Shown here piece after piece: positions 23,479 to 31,730 of a stretch of DNA of 61,649 bases. The stretch comes from JBFLYN01 sp040756655 (GTDB taxonomy: Bacteria; Bacillota; Sulfobacillia; UBA8153). A program made the translations under genes and the position numbers. Below the pieces are notes generated by a model, which was not told the DNA's origin, searched no databases, and saw nothing but the letters and a program-made list of their open reading frames with translations. The first letter of the stretch is position 1. Each line of letters begins with the position of its first letter. The DNA is taken from positions 1-61,649 of the forward strand of contig JBFLYN010000016.1 in assembly GCA_040756655.1 (NCBI GenBank), read 5' to 3'.

Positions 23479-26003
23479 GTTCAACGACCTCCCTGGCCAA
23501 CTCGCGGTAAATCTCCGCCCCTCGCGACCGCGGGTCGTAGGCAATCACTGGTTTTCCATGACTGGGTGCCTCGCTGAGTCTCACATTACGGGGCACCACC
23601 GTGCCGTAGACCTTGCCGCGGAAAAAGCGTTTGACCTCCTCGACCACCTGGATGGCCAAGTTGGTACGGCCATCGAACATGGTTAGCACCACGCCCTCCA
23701 GCACCAGCCCCGGGTTAAGGTGGGACTGCACCAGCTTGATGGTGCTCATCAGCTGGCCCAGGCCCTCCAGGGCGTAGTATTCACACTGGATGGGCACAAT
23801 GATGGACTTGGCGGCGGTGAGGGCGTTGATGGTAAGGAGGCCCAGTGACGGAGGGCAGTCGATGAGTATGAACTCATACTTGTCCACGATGCTCTCCAGG
23901 GCTTTCCTGAGCTTGGTCTCCCGGGCCATCACTGGCACCAGCTCGATCTCCGCCCCAGCCAAATCCAGTGTGGCAGGCACAATATCCAGGCCGGGAAACG
24001 CGGTCATCCTCACTACCCGTTCCACGGGCACCTCGCCCACCAGCACATCGTAGATGCACTGGTCCACCTTGCGCTTGTCCAGTCCCAGACCGCTGGTGGA
24101 GTTCCCTTGCGGGTCAACGTCCACGACCAGCACTCTCCGCCCCAACTCCACGAGACAGGCAGCCAGGTTTACCGTTGTGGTAGTCTTGTAGGGTAGGCGT
24201 GGCGCGCCGCGCCTATGGCCGGTTTCGCCGCGCCCCCCTCCGAACCGGGCATGCACCTTTCGATGCACCCGGCTCTCCAGTCACCCATTATGAGGAAATG
24301 CACCCTGGGGCAACTACGGGATAGACCACGAGCCCGGTGGCCACTCGTACCCCGATGGTGCTCTTGCCTTCCTGTACCACCCGGTACTTCTCCATAACCG
24401 CACGAGCAGACGCTTGCTCTTTGCGGGCCAGCGTCTTGAGAAGACTCCCAAAATGATAGTGTCTAAAGCGGGAAAGCTGTCTCTGGCCATCATGGGCCAA
24501 GGCGTAGTCCCGGAAAAGCTGTACCAGCTCCTGCCGGTAAAGCCCGACGATCCTCTCCACCCCCAGGCCAACGCGGTCGGGCCGGTGAATGGACCGGTTT
24601 TCGCGGACAAAACCCCACAGGCGCTCCTTGAGCACCTGGGCGGGCACCAGAAGCCGACAACCCCCTGGGCCCGCAGCCAGCTGGTATCCCAGGAACACCG
24701 GTCGCTCCCACGCCATGTCCACCAACCGCAGCTGGGCGGCCCCTGCGCCCGGGACCAGGTGGGTTTGAAGGAAGCCGGACACCGCCTCGTGGAGCCCGTC
24801 CAATCTCTCCTTGCCCACCGCCATGAAGGAGGTCCCCCACCTCGCGTAAGCCACGATTTCCCGGTGCCCGCGCGCCAACCGGTCGAACCTTTCCAGGCAG
24901 AGTTGGCGGAACACGGCTCCCAGCGACCCCCGCCACCCTCTGGTCTGGAAAATCCGCCTGGAAAGCTCAAGCACGCGGCCGTCCTGTATCCGGGTCCCCA
25001 GGACTCGGGCCAGCATGTGGGTGTCCATCTCCCCCAGAGTGCCCTCCAGGTTGCCTACGAGCGCCCACCTGACGCCCGCAGCCTTGGATAGCGCCCGGAG
25101 GGCCAAAGCACGCCCTTGGCGGTCGTCCGGGCTTCCCAGGTCCAGCCCGAAAACGGCGGCTATCAGCTGGGCCAGAGCGTGCTCCACCAGGGCGTCGCAT
25201 TGGCATCCTGGGGTCCGGCCGGGATAGTAGGACTCCGTTCGCAGCAGCGCTATGACCTTCTGAATGTCACGGGTGCTCGTTTTGGTCTTCACATAAAGAT
25301 CCGGGTTGTACAGGTGACGGTAGAGCCTGAGAAAAACCATGTCCGGACGGCTCTCCGCCCGCTTCCTCAATGCGCCCAGAACTACCTCGGCTCTCTGCAT
25401 TTCGCATACCTCCGCAGTTTGGACACGGGTGACCTGTCCTCCTTCGCCAGCACACCAGGTGTCCCTTACCCTCCGGTAAAGGTGTGGACGGCTTTCCCGC
25501 CCTCCGACTACTACGAGGACTCCGTTGCCCTAGCGATTCGATTCTCCTCGCCTTAGGCAATCTCCGTTTAGGTCGCACGCACCGGGTCTTAACCCTCGCG
25601 CAGTTTAGGTGCCCCGTCCGTCTCCCCGTTACGGGCCACCAGGGCCCGCGTGGAAGTTGCCGGAGCTTGCCGGGGACGTAGAGAAGATCCCCGGCAGGCA
25701 ACTCCCAGGCACCGCAGCCAGCTTCCGGTGCCCCCGGCGGTTTGGGCTGGGAGACTGGGATTCAAGCAATCAGGCCTTCACCATGTTGCGCCCTGGCCGC
25801 GCCCGCCGTCTACCAGTGCTGACTCCGGCAGCGCGGGCTCCCCCGGCATGCGATGGTCACCTTCACCTTTCGGCTCCGGCTAAGCCGGGTGGCCAGACGG
25901 ACGATGCTCCAGTCCGTCACCCCTCAGGGTGTTGCGTGTCAACCCTTTACGGACGCACCCCTACTCCGCCTTTCTGATTGGCGATGGCAATGACTCTTGC
26001 CAC
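23456..26003 (-). CDS. parA: Chromosome-partitioning ATPase ParA (Soj), split by a group II intron
   Basis: Exon 1 is 25959-26003 (15 codons, GTG start, GGGGAGG site 5 nt before). Exon 2 is 23456-24187. Joined, they encode a 258-residue ParA: VARVIAIANQKGGVG + KTTTTVNLAACLVELG. The split lies between Gly and Lys of the deviant Walker A motif, so the signature Lys (K11) and the P-loop Lys (K16) are in different exons. Later motifs are intact: DVDPQGNSTSGLG, FILIDCPPSLGLLT (Walker B) and the IIVPIQCEYYALEGL helix. Without splicing, translation stops three codons into the intron. The downstream part alone would lack the start and signature Lys. Activity therefore appears to require RNA splicing. 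parB overlaps the 3' end. Confidence 0.93.
24242..24275 (-). ncRNA. Group II intron domain V
   Basis: A 34-nt hairpin on the minus strand begins GAGCCGGGTGCATC, has a GAAA tetraloop and ends GATGC-like complement to CCCGGTTC. The AGC catalytic triad lies at the stem base and the two-nucleotide bulge is on the 3' strand. It lies 12 nt after the ORF stop and 54 nt before the 3' splice site, as in active introns. Confidence 0.93.
24288..25400 (-). CDS. Degenerate intron-encoded protein: maturase with a dead reverse transcriptase
   Basis: Protein of 370 residues, far shorter than the usual 420-600 of intron proteins. The N-terminus MQRAEVVLGALRKRAE and YRHLYNPDLY match the start of typical intron reverse transcriptases, but then about 100-150 residues are lost. 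The RT3 segment reads RWALVGNLEGTLGEMD where GDI and FD are expected (residues 111-126). The YADD box is replaced by Y185-A-R-W-G-T-S-F. RT1 and RT4 (PQGG) motifs are not found. The maturase domain X is well kept (about 270-342: YALAHDGQRQLSRFRHYHFG, KTLARKEQASARAVMEKY). No HNH endonuclease follows. The frame is intact from ATG to TAA. I infer a splicing-only maturase, unable to reverse-transcribe or move by itself. Confidence 0.85.
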   Translation of the reverse strand: MQRAEVVLGALRKRAESRPDMVFLRLYRHLYNPDLYVKTKTSTRDIQKVIALLRTESYYPGRTPGCQCDALVEHALAQLIAAVFGLDLGSPDDRQGRALALRALSKAAGVRWALVGNLEGTLGEMDTHMLARVLGTRIQDGRVLELSRRIFQTRGWRGSLGAVFRQLCLERFDRLARGHREIVAYARWGTSFMAVGKERLDGLHEAVSGFLQTHLVPGAGAAQLRLVDMAWERPVFLGYQLAAGPGGCRLLVPAQVLKERLWGFVRENRSIHRPDRVGLGVERIVGLYRQELVQLFRDYALAHDGQRQLSRFRHYHFGSLLKTLARKEQASARAVMEKYRVVQEGKSTIGVRVATGLVVYPVVAPGCISS

Positions 26004-26080
26004 TACATCCTCCCCTCTCGGTCCATCTAGCTCAGTCATCGGATTCGTCACTTGCCGGGTGCTTCCCTTTCCGCCAAGTA

Positions 26081-26110
26081 CAAAAAGACAACCGGGCCCA
26101 CTGCCCGGCT
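26081..26110 (-). terminator. Intrinsic terminator between noc and parA
   Basis: On the minus strand AGCCGGGC-AGTGG-GCCCGGTT (with terminal pairing slightly imperfect) is followed by GTCTTTTT. It lies 18 nt after the noc stop codon. If efficient, parA-parB needs its own promoter in the 78 nt before the GTG, where none is obvious, or depends on read-through. Confidence 0.65.
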
Positions 26111-26127
26111 GCGTTGTTGCCAAGCCC

Positions 26128-26979
26128 TTACACGGCCCGCTCTTGGCCGCTAGTGTCCTTGGGTTTGACAATGAGCACGGAAATCCTGATGTGATCCCCA
26201 CTGTCCTCTTCTTCCATGATAGCCCGCACTCCGGTGCGGTTGAGAGCCATGACCACTTGACGAATGGAATTCTTGAATATGCGTAGGTCCTTGAACACCT
26301 GGATCCTCTGTTTGCGTGCCGCCGGTGCCGGTTCATCCCCGGGTGGTGCCACCAACCCGGCTATCATGTCATCGGTCTGTTGTACGTTCAGGCCAGTCTC
26401 AAGGATCTCACCAAGAACGCGTACTTGCTCTTCTGGATCCTCCAGCCGGAGCAAGGCCCTGGCATGCCGCTCGCTGATATCGCCGTTAATGATCGCCTTT
26501 TTGACCGGCTCCGGGAGGCGGAGCAGCCTGAGCTTGTTGGCCACCGTGGGCTGGCTCTTACCTACCTGCCTGGCGACTTCCTCTTGGGTAAGCCGGAACT
26601 CAGTCATCAGCCGGCGGTAGCCTTCCGCCTCGTCCAGGACACACAGGTCCTGCCTTTGCAGGTTCTCCACCAGGGCCAGGAGAGCCGAGTCCCGGTCGTT
26701 CCCCTCCCGGATGATTGCAGGAATGCTCTTCATCCCCAGCCGCTTGCAGGCCCGCAACCGGCGCTCGCCAGCCACCAGCTCGTACCCGCCTCCAACCCTT
26801 CTCACCACCACCGGCTGGAGCAACCCATGCTGGACGATGGACGCGGCCAGCTCTTCCAGACCTTCGTCAAGCCCGCTCTTGCGAGGCTGAAACGGGTTAA
26901 ACAGGATCGAATCAATGGGCAACTCGGCTACCTGCTCCCCATCTCGCTTGGCCGCACGGCCGAACGCCTTCCCGAGCAC
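26128..26979 (-). CDS. noc: ParB-family nucleoid occlusion protein Noc
   Basis: ParB paralogue of 283 residues. In Firmicutes, Noc binds its own sites around the chromosome and blocks FtsZ assembly over DNA. The N-terminal amphipathic part MLGKAFGRAAKRDGEQ fits membrane association. The CTP motif is GYELVAGERRLRAC, and the HTH is LTQEEVARQVGKSQPTVANKLRLL. The C-terminal region DLRIFKNSIRQVVMALNRTGVRAIMEEEDSGDHI is typical of Noc and differs from ParB. GTG start at 26979. It lies between rsmG and parA, the usual Noc position. Confidence 0.9.
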   Translation of the reverse strand: MLGKAFGRAAKRDGEQVAELPIDSILFNPFQPRKSGLDEGLEELAASIVQHGLLQPVVVRRVGGGYELVAGERRLRACKRLGMKSIPAIIREGNDRDSALLALVENLQRQDLCVLDEAEGYRRLMTEFRLTQEEVARQVGKSQPTVANKLRLLRLPEPVKKAIINGDISERHARALLRLEDPEEQVRVLGEILETGLNVQQTDDMIAGLVAPPGDEPAPAARKQRIQVFKDLRIFKNSIRQVVMALNRTGVRAIMEEEDSGDHIRISVLIVKPKDTSGQERAV

Positions 26980-27046
26980 CAGAGCGCCCCCTCCCCTGGA
27001 AGTATATGGTATGGTTCGCCGCCTTCGGCCGGTTTCCTGCCGGTAC

Positions 27047-27778
27047 CTAGAGCCAATTCTTCAGGGGGCGCTTTTGGGGAATGCCCGCTCTTCGCGGATA
27101 GGCGGCAGGAGTAGGCCGGGCCTTCCTCACCAGGATCAGCTGACGACTGCCCGCCCCGCCAGGCAAGTCCACGGGCGTGGTGCGCTCTACGTCTCCCCCG
27201 AGAAGGGCAATGGCGCCGCGCGCTGTCTCCAGTTCCGAATGTCCCTGGGGACCCTTCATGGCCAGCCAGAACCCGCCCCTTCTCACCAGCGGCAAGCACA
27301 GTTCGGCTAGTACCACCGCGGGAGCCACCGCCCGGGCTACTACCAGGTCATAACGCTCCCGGTGCCCTGGGTCGCGTCCTAGGTCTTCAGCCCGGCCGTG
27401 CAAGAATTCCACGCCAGTCAAGCCCAGGTACTCGCAGGCCGACCTGAGGAACTCCACCTTCTTCCTGGCAGCGTCCAGCAGACCCAGCCTGATGGCGGGC
27501 CGCATGATCTTGAGGGGGATACCGGGGAATCCGGCTCCCGAACCGACATCCAGCACCGATGCTTCCCCTGGCGGATCCCAGGATAGAAGCACCGATGCGG
27601 AATCCAAGAAGTGCTTGACCTCAACCTCAACGGGAGAGTCAATGGCAGTGAAGGAGTGCCCGGTCGCTGCCAGGTACCGGCTGAAGGCCGCCAGCTGATC
27701 TTCCTGGGTCCTGCTCAGTTCCAATCCCCACCCGGCCAAGGTGGCTTTGAACAGAGACAGTGGCTCCAACATGCTCAC
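27047..27778 (-). CDS. rsmG: 16S rRNA (guanine527-N7)-methyltransferase RsmG
   Basis: SAM-dependent enzyme of 243 residues modifying G527 of 16S rRNA (gidB). The SAM site is ASVLDVGSGAGFPGIPLKI (about residues 73-91); the VEFLHGRAEDLG and YDLVVARAVAPAVVLAEL segments are family hallmarks. The GTG start overlaps the mnmG stop (GTGA), so translation is coupled. A basic C-terminal tail of about 25 residues extends past the fold. Confidence 0.95.
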   Translation of the reverse strand: MSMLEPLSLFKATLAGWGLELSRTQEDQLAAFSRYLAATGHSFTAIDSPVEVEVKHFLDSASVLLSWDPPGEASVLDVGSGAGFPGIPLKIMRPAIRLGLLDAARKKVEFLRSACEYLGLTGVEFLHGRAEDLGRDPGHRERYDLVVARAVAPAVVLAELCLPLVRRGGFWLAMKGPQGHSELETARGAIALLGGDVERTTPVDLPGGAGSRQLILVRKARPTPAAYPRRAGIPQKRPLKNWL

Positions 27779-29646
27779 CTCCGCCGTGATTCGAGCTTGA
27801 CCATGAGGATGGAAAGATCGGCTGGAGTCACGCCGGGAATGCGGGAAGCCTGGCCCAACGAGGCCGGGCGCACCCGCTGCAGCTTCTCCCGTCCCTCGGT
27901 GGAAAGGCCGGTGACAGAGCAGTAATCCATATCTTGGGGAATGGCTCGATTTTCCAGCCGCCGCAAGCGGGCCACTTGGGCTTCCTGCTTTTCAATGTAT
28001 CCTTGGTACTTGACCCTGAACGTGATCTCGTCTGCGGTTTCAGCAGGCAATCTCCTCAATGCAGGTTCCAGTTCTCCCAGGTGCTGGATTTCCACGCCGG
28101 GGCGCTTGAGGAGATCGGCCAAGGACATACCTGCCGTAAGCGCTCCTGCCCCCGTCCAAGGCGGGCAGCTGGCAGCTTCGCCGACGCTAAGCTTCCGCTG
28201 GACCAGGGCTTCGGCGACTCGCTCGATCTCTGCCCTCCTCGATTCTACACGGGTCATTCGTTCTTCATCGACGAGGCCTAACTCCCGCCCTTTGGGGGTC
28301 AGGCGGAGATCGGCGTTGTCTTGCCTGAGGAGCAGGCGGTACTCGGCCCGGGAAGTCATCATCCGGTAAGGTTCGTCGGTGCCCTTGGTCACCAGGTCGT
28401 CGATGAGCACCCCGATATAGGCTTCTGACCGCCCAAGGATGAAAGCTGGCTGGCCCCGGTGCCGGAGTGCGGCGTTAATTCCAGCTACTAGCCCTTGCGC
28501 CGCGGCTTCTTCATATCCCGAAGTCCCGTTCACCTGGCCTGCACTGTAAAGACCGGGCACCTTCCGGCATTCCAGCGAGTGTCCCAGCTCAGTAGGGTCC
28601 AGGCAGTCATATTCGATGGCGTACCCTGGGCGCATGATCTCCACCCGCCCACACCCCGGCAGCGTGCGCAAAAGCTCCAACTGCACGTCTTCGGGCAGGC
28701 TGGTGGAGAGCCCCAGCACATACATTTCGTCGGTGTCTTCGCCTTCGGGTTCAAAAAACACCTGGTGGGAGGTCCTACCGGCAAATCTGACCACTTTATC
28801 CTCGATGGATGGACAGTAGCGGGGCCCGGTTCCCCGGATCGCCCCGGTGTACAGGGGGGAGCGCTTCAGGTTCGACCGGATGAGCTCGTGGGTTCGCTCG
28901 TTAGTATGTGTTAACCAGCATACATGCTGGGGCCTGGCCTCAACGGGTTCGAAGGAGAACTGCCTTGGCACATCGTCCCCGTATTGAGGTATGAGCCGTT
29001 CAAAATCCAAGGATCTCCGGTGCACCCGGGGCGGCGTCCCGGTCTTGAAGCGGTTGAGCCGGAGCCCCAAGCCCCGAAGCTCCCCAGACAAGCCCAGCGC
29101 TGACAGCTGGCCATGCGGCCCGGAAGGGTAGCCATGCTCGCCGGTGATAACGCGGCCTTCCAGGTACACCCCGCTGGCCAGTATTACTGCCGGTGCCCGG
29201 AACTCCACGCCGGTGGCCGTCACCACCCCCGCTACCCGGCCGTCATCCAGCATGAGCCTGGTAGCCATGGCCTGCTTGAGGTCCAACCCTGCCTGCCTCT
29301 CCAATGTACGACGCATTAACGCTTGATATCGCGCTTTGTCGCAGAGGACGCGCAGCGCCCGCACGGCAGGCCCTTTTCCGGTATTAAGAAGGCGCACCTG
29401 CAGGGAAGCGCGGTCGGCCATGCGGCCCATTTCCCCGCCCAGGGCGGCTATCTCGCGAACCAGGTGGCCCTTGCCCGGACCACCGATGGCCGGGTTGCAG
29501 GGCATGAGCCCGACGTTATCCAGGTTGATGGTAAGCGCGAGGGTACGGCATCCCATGCGAGCAGAAGCCAGGGCCGCCTCGCAGCCGGCATGCCCGGTAC
29601 CCAGCACGATTACGTCGTAATGACCGGCAACGTAGCCCACGCTCAT
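27775..29646 (-). CDS. mnmG: tRNA uridine-5-carboxymethylaminomethyl modification enzyme MnmG
   Basis: FAD-dependent subunit (GidA) that with MnmE makes cmnm5U34 in tRNAs. About 623 residues. The FAD motif is VLGTGHAGCEAALASARMG (about residues 15-33), followed by the family signature MPCNPAIGGPGKGHLVREI. Later, NRFKTGTPPRVHRRSLDF and GQVNGTSGYEEAAAQGLVAGINAA are conserved. The start is ATG 29646 (a GTG at 29649 is possible); the mnmE stop lies 4 nt before. It forms one operon with mnmE and rsmG. Confidence 0.96.
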   Translation of the reverse strand: MSVGYVAGHYDVIVLGTGHAGCEAALASARMGCRTLALTINLDNVGLMPCNPAIGGPGKGHLVREIAALGGEMGRMADRASLQVRLLNTGKGPAVRALRVLCDKARYQALMRRTLERQAGLDLKQAMATRLMLDDGRVAGVVTATGVEFRAPAVILASGVYLEGRVITGEHGYPSGPHGQLSALGLSGELRGLGLRLNRFKTGTPPRVHRRSLDFERLIPQYGDDVPRQFSFEPVEARPQHVCWLTHTNERTHELIRSNLKRSPLYTGAIRGTGPRYCPSIEDKVVRFAGRTSHQVFFEPEGEDTDEMYVLGLSTSLPEDVQLELLRTLPGCGRVEIMRPGYAIEYDCLDPTELGHSLECRKVPGLYSAGQVNGTSGYEEAAAQGLVAGINAALRHRGQPAFILGRSEAYIGVLIDDLVTKGTDEPYRMMTSRAEYRLLLRQDNADLRLTPKGRELGLVDEERMTRVESRRAEIERVAEALVQRKLSVGEAASCPPWTGAGALTAGMSLADLLKRPGVEIQHLGELEPALRRLPAETADEITFRVKYQGYIEKQEAQVARLRRLENRAIPQDMDYCSVTGLSTEGREKLQRVRPASLGQASRIPGVTPADLSILMVKLESRRR

Positions 29647-29649
29647 CAC

Positions 29650-31041
29650 CTACTTCCCGATACAGAAATCCTTGAATATCCGGTCGAGGATGTTCTCGTC
29701 CACGCTCTCACCGGTGATCTCGCCTAGAGCCTGGGCAGCATCATGAAGATCCACAGCGACCAGGTCCAGGTGATGACCGCCATCCACGCCAGCCAGGGCT
29801 GCTTCCAGCGCTGTGGCTGCAGTTTGAAGGCAGGTAATGTGCCGGACCCCGGCAACGAGGGGCGGACCGGTGCTCGCAAGTTCACCCTGGATGAACAGCC
29901 CGTGGATGGTCGCAAAGAGCTGGTCCAGACCTTCACCCGTGGCGGCAGACACCCTCACCAGCGGGACCGTTCCCAGCAAGGTCCTGACCCGGCTTTCATC
30001 CCAAGCATTCACGCGCAGGTCGACTTTGTTTACCACGGCCACCGCCACTCGGCCCAGCGCCAGGTCAGCTACGGCTGTATCATCTTGGTCAAGCGGCCGG
30101 CTGTCGTCGAAGACGGCCAGCAGCAGGTCGGCCTCGGCAATGGCCCTCTGCGCCCGCTCCACGCCTTGCTGTTCAACGGCATCCTCAGTATGGCGAATGC
30201 CAGCAGTATCGGCTACTACCAGGGAAACCCCGCGGACTACTACCGCTTCTTCGATCACATCCCGGGTGGTACCCGCCACCGGGGTGACGATGGCCCGCTC
30301 CCGCCCGACTATGGCGTTGAGCAGCGCTGACTTGCCCACGTTGGGCTTGCCGGCAATCACGGTGCGCACTCCTTCGCGCACCACCCGCCCCTCCCCGGCG
30401 CGCCGTAGGAGCTCCCGAACCTCACCCAGGACTTGCTCTAATCCCCGGCGCACGTCCCGACGGCTGATCTCCTCCACATCGTATTCGGGAAAGTCCACCG
30501 AAGCCGCGATGGCCGCGGTCAGCCCGACCACGTCATGGGAAAGCTCGCGCACCCGGCGCGAGAGGGCTCCTTCCAGTTGCTGCATGGCCTGCTTTAGGGC
30601 CGCCTCGCTGCGGGCCCGGATAACCTCGCAGACGGCCTCGGCCTGGGCCAGGTCGATGCGCCCGTTCACAAAAGCCCGCCGGGTGAACTCGCCCGGACCT
30701 GCCAGCCGGGCCCCGGCCGAGACCAGGAGCTGGAGGACCCGCCGCATCGGCCACACCCCGCCATGACAACCCACTTCCACCACGTCTTCACGGGTGTAAC
30801 TACGGGGGGACCCCATGAACGTCACCAGCACCTCGTCTACGGGCTCACCGGTGACCGGGTGGCATACCTGCCCGTAGTACACCCGGTGAGATTCCAGGCT
30901 GCGTAGACGCCTCCCGCGGGTCGTCCGGAACACCCGGCGACAGATAGCCGCAGCATCCGGCCCGCTCATCCGGATCAGCCCTATGCCGGCCTCACCCGGG
31001 GCCGTAGAGACGGCCACGATGGTGTCTGTATCATCGAACAT
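29650..31041 (-). CDS. mnmE: tRNA modification GTPase MnmE
   Basis: GTPase (TrmE) of 463 residues that partners MnmG. The N-terminal folate-binding domain starts with DTIVAVSTAPGEAGIGLIRMSG. The G domain has G1 AGKPNVGKSALLNAI (about residue 226), G3 DTAGIRHTED and G4 NKVD. The C-terminal CIGK motif, needed for one-carbon transfer, is present as FCIGK at the very end. It follows jag by 65 nt in the rpmH operon. Confidence 0.97.
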   Translation of the reverse strand: MFDDTDTIVAVSTAPGEAGIGLIRMSGPDAAAICRRVFRTTRGRRLRSLESHRVYYGQVCHPVTGEPVDEVLVTFMGSPRSYTREDVVEVGCHGGVWPMRRVLQLLVSAGARLAGPGEFTRRAFVNGRIDLAQAEAVCEVIRARSEAALKQAMQQLEGALSRRVRELSHDVVGLTAAIAASVDFPEYDVEEISRRDVRRGLEQVLGEVRELLRRAGEGRVVREGVRTVIAGKPNVGKSALLNAIVGRERAIVTPVAGTTRDVIEEAVVVRGVSLVVADTAGIRHTEDAVEQQGVERAQRAIAEADLLLAVFDDSRPLDQDDTAVADLALGRVAVAVVNKVDLRVNAWDESRVRTLLGTVPLVRVSAATGEGLDQLFATIHGLFIQGELASTGPPLVAGVRHITCLQTAATALEAALAGVDGGHHLDLVAVDLHDAAQALGEITGESVDENILDRIFKDFCIGK

Positions 31042-31106
31042 ACCCTCACCCCGCTAAGCAAAATCCCCGGGAGCTCTCGCTACCGGGGACGCTATTTGCC
31101 CGCCTG

Positions 31107-31730
31107 CTATTGCTTTCGGCAGCTGATGATCACCCTCCGGTAGGGCTCGTCGCCTTCACTGTGCGTCTGCACGCCGTGGAAATTCTGGAGGGCCGTGTGC
31201 ACGACCTTTCTCTCGTGCGCATCCATGGGCTCCAGTTCTACGCCGTTGCCTGTCCTGACCACTCTCTCGGCCAAGCGCTGGACCAGGGCAACTAGCTTCT
31301 CTTCCCTCCGGCGCCGATAGCCGGATACGTCCACAATCAGCCTCCGGCGGTCTTGGGTTTCCCGGGAAGCCACCAGGTTGGCCAGGTACTGCAGGGCGTT
31401 GAGGGTTTGCCCGTGCCGTCCAATAAGTGACGCCACCTCGGGCCCCTCAATATCACAGTATATCCTCTCCGCGCTATCGCGAACGTCGACGGTGCCTTCA
31501 AGCCCCATCACGGTCAGAACATCCAGCAAAAACCGCCTGCCGCCTTCCGGTTTGGGCTCGGGCGCGGTTACCTTCACCCTGGCTTCCTTGGAGCCGATGA
31601 GCCCAAACAGCCCCTTGGCGGGCTCTTCCAGGACGACGATGGTACACTCTTCCCGGCTGGCACCTAGTTCCTCCAGGGCCGCTTCTACAGCCTCTTCCAC
31701 GCTGCGGGCCCGCTTCTCAACGGACCTCAT
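31107..31730 (-). CDS. jag: Jag/KhpB RNA-binding protein (SpoIIIJ-associated)
   Basis: RNA-binding protein of 207 residues. Jag-N domain at the start (EKRARSVEEAVEAALEELGAS), a KH domain in the middle (IGRHGQTLNALQYLANLVAS, the GxxG loop being GRHG), and a C-terminal R3H domain with the RxxxH motif in AHERKVVHTAL. The ATG at 31730 overlaps the yidC stop (ATGA). It belongs to the rpmH-rnpA-yidD-yidC-jag operon. Confidence 0.95.
   Translation of the reverse strand: MRSVEKRARSVEEAVEAALEELGASREECTIVVLEEPAKGLFGLIGSKEARVKVTAPEPKPEGGRRFLLDVLTVMGLEGTVDVRDSAERIYCDIEGPEVASLIGRHGQTLNALQYLANLVASRETQDRRRLIVDVSGYRRRREEKLVALVQRLAERVVRTGNGVELEPMDAHERKVVHTALQNFHGVQTHSEGDEPYRRVIISCRKQ

Larger units (their letters stand above)
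24188..25958 (-). mobile_element. Group II intron inserted in the parA P-loop codons
   Basis: The 1771-nt insertion has all outer marks of a group II intron on the minus strand. The 5' end is GTGCGTCCGTAAAGGG (consensus GUGYG), a GC-rich domain I of about 550 nt follows, then an ORF in the domain IV position, a 34-nt domain V (24242-24275), a domain VI helix with a candidate bulged A seven nucleotides from the end, and the 3' end CCTACCCTAC (AY rule). Exact removal restores an uninterrupted ParA frame (phase 0). The ribozyme therefore looks functional. The insertion in a conserved coding motif argues for accurate splicing in vivo. Confidence 0.92.

Noticed and set aside
24314..24970. Possibility that frameshifts hide an intact YADD motif in the intron protein
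   Set aside because: Other minus-strand frames were read through the region and contain no YADD or PQGG motif. The frame used aligns on both sides of the altered box.
24414..25091. Plus-strand frame opposite the intron protein
   Set aside because: Composition effect in GC-rich DNA. The minus-strand frame has the maturase motifs.
26128..26979. Second parB rather than noc
   Set aside because: Position between rsmG and parA and the C-terminal sequence fit Noc. Noc binding sites were looked for in the window and not found, but they are normally scattered elsewhere.
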